Below are positions 59,918 through 64,000 of a DNA stretch of 64,000 nt, in pieces. The DNA is from Saururus chinensis. Taxonomy: Eukaryota; Streptophyta; Magnoliopsida; Piperales; Saururaceae. The notes beneath the pieces are model-generated. The model made no database searches. It saw nothing but the letters and a program-made list of their open reading frames with translations, and was not told the DNA's origin. The stretch is taken from NCBI GenBank assembly GCA_035235625.1, contig CP141142.1, positions 19,416,995-19,480,994 on the forward strand. The letters are read 5' to 3'. Numbering within the stretch: the first letter of the stretch is position 1; each line of letters opens with the position of its first letter. The translations under genes and the position numbers were made by a program.

Positions 59918-60445
59918 AATTTTTATTTGAATTTCAGGTTGTGTAAATCTGTGGATTCCTTTAGTTGAACGCAAATTTTTTTTAAATCTTGTGTTAAAAA
60001 TATCTTTTCAATTAATGGCTGCTTGTTTAATTGTTGTGGCATGAACCTCGCCCGGCATAAAATCAGAGGGCAATAGCATATAAAGTCAAAAAAAAATTTA
60101 ATAATTACGAAAACTACAGTCATAAATTTACCAACCGTCAAACGTTATTAATGATAGGTTTTTGGTTTTCGTATAAATCCTCCCTCAATTTCAAATTAGA
60201 TTTCTTGCAATTTTCTCTTCTTACGGTGATTTGTTTCTCCATCTTTTGGCAAGTTTTGAAGAGTGGTTGGATCAGCAAAAGTACGGTAGGTTAGGCCTAG
60301 TGTATATGTATGATATAGGCGGGTCCCAATTGAAGGCACATATGGGGTCGACGCGATCACCCTCACCACCCTTAGACCCCGTGGCCCGTACCGGTTCACC
60401 CAGACCACAATAATGTTAGACCAAACCGGGCTTGAGCCCATACCA
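59918..60445. other. 3' UTR and downstream DNA of the AN1 gene
   Basis: No gene seen. The first 150 bp is probably 3' UTR. A GC-rich patch lies at about 60320-60440. Confidence 0.45.
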
Positions 60446-60449
60446 TGGT

Positions 60450-60665
60450 CCAATAATTTTCTCCTTCGTCCTTAGGTGATTTGGTCCTCCATCCTCCGGC
60501 AATTCTCTCTTCCGTCCTTCAATGATTGTCTCCTCTGTCTTTCGGCGATTTGGTGGCAATTCTCTCTTTCATCCTCTGGCGATTATCTCATCCATTCTCT
60601 GGCAATTTGCTCCTCTATCCTTCAGCAATTCTCTCTTCAATCCTTTGGCGTATTTCTTCTCCACA
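60450..60665. repeat. Degenerate minisatellite, unit about 24-27 bp
   Basis: Units such as TCCTCTGGCGATT and GGCAATTCTCTCTTC recur about eight times with variation. Open frames across it arise from the repeat and are not taken as genes. Confidence 0.75.
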
Positions 60666-60984
60666 TTCCATTGCCATTGTTCGATAGTGGTCCAGCAATC
60701 ATTGCCCTAGAATCCATTCTACAAAGTATGTCAGACACATTTTTGCACTTTTCTTCCATTACTCCATTGTGAGGTCTTTCGCTTTTTCTTTAGGGGAATT
60801 TTAATGTATGTCTCTCTTGCTTTTTTATAATTGTTTTATTCTAGACGATTATGTTGTTTTCATTTCTGATTTATTTCTAATCGCCTTGATTTTCTACTAG
60901 ATCTGTTAGTTTGTTTGCATTTAAGTTTTTTGTTAACTAATGTTTATGGAGTTTGAGATTTATCCTAGATAGAGAGGTATATAA

Positions 60985-61115
60985 TAGGTGTAGCATGATC
61001 ATGTTGCCCTACAATTTCAACTAGATTTCAAAGGGCAGCATGCTACAATTTTAGCTGTCTTTCAAATGGTAGCATGATCACACTGCCCTGCAATTTCAAC
61101 TAGATTTTAAAGGCT
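60985..61115. repeat. Two copies of an approximately 80-bp repeat
   Basis: GTAGCATGATCA followed by TGCCCT and CAATTTCAACTAGATTT occurs twice (from about 60988 and 61070). A partial inverted version (CAGCATGCTAC) lies between. Confidence 0.75.
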
Positions 61116-61260
61116 TGCAATTGATTTTCTCTTAGTATTATATTCAAAGTAAACTTCTTTTGAGGAAAAAGATGTTTTTTTACTAAAACTGATGTATGTT
61201 AATGATTTTACTTTATTTCAAAAGAGGATTACTACTTGTACTTTTTTTAAAGATTGAATT

Positions 61261-63665
61261 TGTAAGGACTCTCATCTTGAACCGGATTATTTTTAATGTT
61301 ATTTATCGGTTATCATGTGGTTTAAGCATTTTCTTATTAAATTCGATAGTTTTCAAAAATAAATAGGGTTTCTAAAGGTTTTAATCAAAACTAACTTCAC
61401 ATTTATGAGTATTAAGTGATTTTGGGTCAAATCTAAATTTTTAGGATTTTTTTGATTTTTTTACCAATTTTCCAAAAATTAGAATTTGGCGGGACCCCCT
61501 GTGAGCCCCACCGACGAAATTAGGGTTTTTAATCCAACATGCCCCAGACATCAATGGAAGACACCATAAAATTTTTCAAAATTTTTCTGGACCTAATTGT
61601 GGGTTAAATGACCAAATTTTCTAACTTTAGTTAAAAACTCTATTTCAACCCCACATTTCAATTAGGTATAGCCCAATCCCTCCTATAAAAGGAAAGGGTT
61701 GTGTCATTCCTAAATTGGAAATAAGCTTAGCAAGGAGATTGGAGCCTAATCTCAGATTAGGCCCAAAAGGGAAACGATTAGAGGTGAGTTTAGCTTAACC
61801 TTTGCTTAATCTTATGGGTTTTCTTAAAATGTTCTTAATATTATCTTTCCCCATCGTTTCAATCTATTTTGAAAGCAATAAATCATTGTTTTGCTCTTCT
61901 TTTTCAAGGCCTAATCTTCAAATTCTCGTTTTTATGCTTCCAAAGCTCTAGATCTAGGGTTTACTTTTGATTTTTCAAAGCTTAATTGAGTTTAGATGTG
62001 TGTTAATTTAAAATTTGTGTTTTTGGAAGGTGTTGGAAGAGATTGAAGGTTTAATCCGAACCAAACCAAGAAGGAAGGTAATGGGTCTTCAAATCTCAGT
62101 TTTATTGTGATAAAAATCTAGATTTTTATGGTTTTATTTGGAATAGGTTTGCTTGATTTGAGCTCTAATGGTGGGTTTATCATATGTTAGTCTCTTGCTT
62201 CGATTTGTTAGGGTTTTATCTTAGAAGGAGTTAAAATAGTATTCTGGAATATTTGATGGGATTCTGATGGTGTTTGATAATATAGATGAAGGTTTTAAGT
62301 TGTTTCAATTGAGCCTTGGTTTTGAATGTCGAAATGGAGAAGAAGGTCTCGAGCTGCCTTGTTGGTGATTGATCGGGCCTTGTGGCCTGATGGGGCCGAT
62401 CAATCAACTATACAACAGTTTGGCTATTTTGGAAAATTTATGTTCATTTCAATGTTCTTACTCCATTTAATGGTTATAATGGTTATGGGGGTGTGTTATG
62501 TTGAAATTAGGCTGCTTGAGGTGTGGAATTGATGATGGAGGTTTATAAATTAGGTTTAAGTGTTTTTATGTTGTATTATATTATATGTTGATAATTGTGC
62601 ATGTTGATATTGAATTACCTTGAACCTTTGAATGTTGGAACTCTTATGATTAGAGTATGTTTCCAGCAGGGATATTATATGGAAAATGATGAGATGTGTT
62701 CTATTATAATGAGAATGGTTTATGGGTAATTGATATGATCATGTTATAGCTTAATGTGAAGAAAAATCATGTTTGCAGGAGTGAGTGTACGATTTCACAT
62801 GGATGGATTTAAGCTTTATGGTAGATATTTGTTTTGATTTCAGTTCGAAATCATTGTTTTGAATGTGTTTAAGCATGCGTATATTGCATTATGAGTTAAT
62901 GTCAAAGCATTGGTCATGTGCTTAAAATATACATAAATACACACACATATGGGGAATCTACTATGAAATTGTCATTAATTATGCTTGATTATAATGCATG
63001 AGGGGACTGATTGGGAGCATGTTCCATGTGTTAGAACCCACATAGGTCTTGCTCACAGATGTGTTATGATATCATGCATCATGGATTGGTATTCATGAAT
63101 GAAGTTTTACCGATGTTTAACCGGAATTGATCGATTATATGCAATGATTGAGATTGCATGCCGAATTAATCGCTCGATGAATTAATCAGAACTTGGTTAG
63201 TTTGAAAGGACATGTTTTCCATTTAAGTTCCTGTGTGGAACATGTACACTCCCCAGTTGAGTCTAGTTAAATTGAGTTATGTGGGGACGAGTTGTGTACT
63301 TGTCTTGCGGATGAGATTATCATGATTGTCATCTAGACCCTGAGAATCCAGAGTGGTATGCCTCATACACTGGCTACCACGTGTTTTAGGGTTCCCTGTG
63401 TGAGAATTTGGGCTCTGCCCTACCGCAGGAGATGTCCCTGGGTAAACACACCTGCTCTAGGTTCTCTGTGTGAGAATCGGACATCCTTGGCCAGGATCAT
63501 CTAGGGCGAGTAGCTTTAGGGGCTGACAACCCCGATCCTCTTATATTTCCTATGCAGAAATTTGACCACATCTCACCTTTGTGGCCTTGATCATGTCCCG
63601 CCTGTGTGGCAATACTTATATTTACTCCTTGATGGAGGCATTCACCCTTTGTGTTGATGCATGTG
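61261..63665 (+). repeat. LTR of the 50575 family, truncated by a related LTR
   Basis: Starts TGTAAGGACTCTCATC as at 50575 and follows its layout: TATA box at 61684-61690, a box pair at 62366-62408, and the AGAATC/CCTTGGCC segment near 63470-63600. At 63666 a new LTR start appears, at a point equivalent to about 53000 of the solo LTR. Confidence 0.8.
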
Positions 63666-64000
63666 TGTAAGATCTTTGATCTTAAACCGGTTTTCGTTTC
63701 ACTTTAATTATTGGTTATCGTGAGGTTAACACGTTTTCTGATTTATTCGGTGGTTTCAAAGATAGATGGTGTTTCTCATAGTTTTAATCAAAATCAACTT
63801 TACAGATACTTGTTTTAAGTGATTTTTAATCAAATGTGAATTTTTGGGATTTTTCTGAATTTTTACTATTTTTCCAAAAATTAGTGTTTGGCGGGACCCC
63901 TTGTGGGCCCCACTGTCGAAATTTGGGTTTTTGGACCAAATGAACCCAGACATCAACACAGGACTTTACAAAAATTTTCATAATTTTTCCAGGTTTTATT
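63666..64000 (+). repeat. Start of another LTR of the same family
   Basis: TGTAAGATCTTTGATC followed by sequence matching 50590-50890 and 61280-61570. It runs off the window. If it is a nested insertion, the duplication should be ATGTG (63661-63665). Confidence 0.75.

Overview
The window is nuclear DNA of a flowering plant. It is AT-rich and made mostly of nested LTR retrotransposons (Ty3/Gypsy and Ty1/Copia), with two convincing plant genes and one orphan first exon. Plant origin follows from the tRNA-Asp-type primer-binding site of an Athila-like element, plant-type chromodomain Gypsy elements, a two-AN1 stress-associated protein gene, and plant-style introns. I cannot name the species. Identities come from reading motifs by eye; no database search was run.

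1-28.1 kb: a nested stack. Element A (about 305-13092, + strand) is a decayed chromodomain Gypsy element. Its integrase is split exactly by B1 (2477-9830), an Athila-like element with matching LTRs, a 5-bp target-site duplication (GTTCT), a tRNA-Asp PBS and a long gag-protease frame but no reverse transcriptase. A's 3' LTR runs into an inverted LTR (F). F is split by a second Gypsy element C (13485-21645, TSD CTAGA). C itself carries an inverted solo LTR of the B family and lacks the middle of its pol. A truncated inverted B copy (B2, 24091-28139) lies next to F.

28.1-37 kb: host DNA. A three-exon minus-strand gene (28821-31028) encodes a 239-residue probable plastid membrane protein; its first intron is of the GC-AG type. 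Nearby are a MITE-like foldback inside a TA microsatellite and a lone first exon (34227-34262, minus), followed by decayed B-LTR and Copia pieces.

37.3-47.6 kb: an inverted Gypsy element E, whose LTR contains a clean 2.3-kb solo LTR G (TSD CTAAG) and whose integrase is cut by another LTR H; then LTR-like DNA and a GC-rich possible pseudogene.

48.4-58.5 kb: a decayed full-length Copia element D with a repeat-filled 5' leader; its gag zinc knuckle is interrupted by a 3.3-kb solo LTR (50575-53888, TSD CTATG).

58.5-64 kb: an intact two-exon AN1 zinc-finger gene (59306-59917) with a TATA box and a heat-shock-like element upstream, minisatellites, and two stacked LTRs of the same family as the 3.3-kb solo LTR.

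The observation most worth following up is a set of palindromic boxes (CCGATCGATCGGG or CCGTTCGAACGGG types) repeated in pairs inside several otherwise different LTR families. Within the B family all boxes appear to have switched core together while the sequence around them is conserved.
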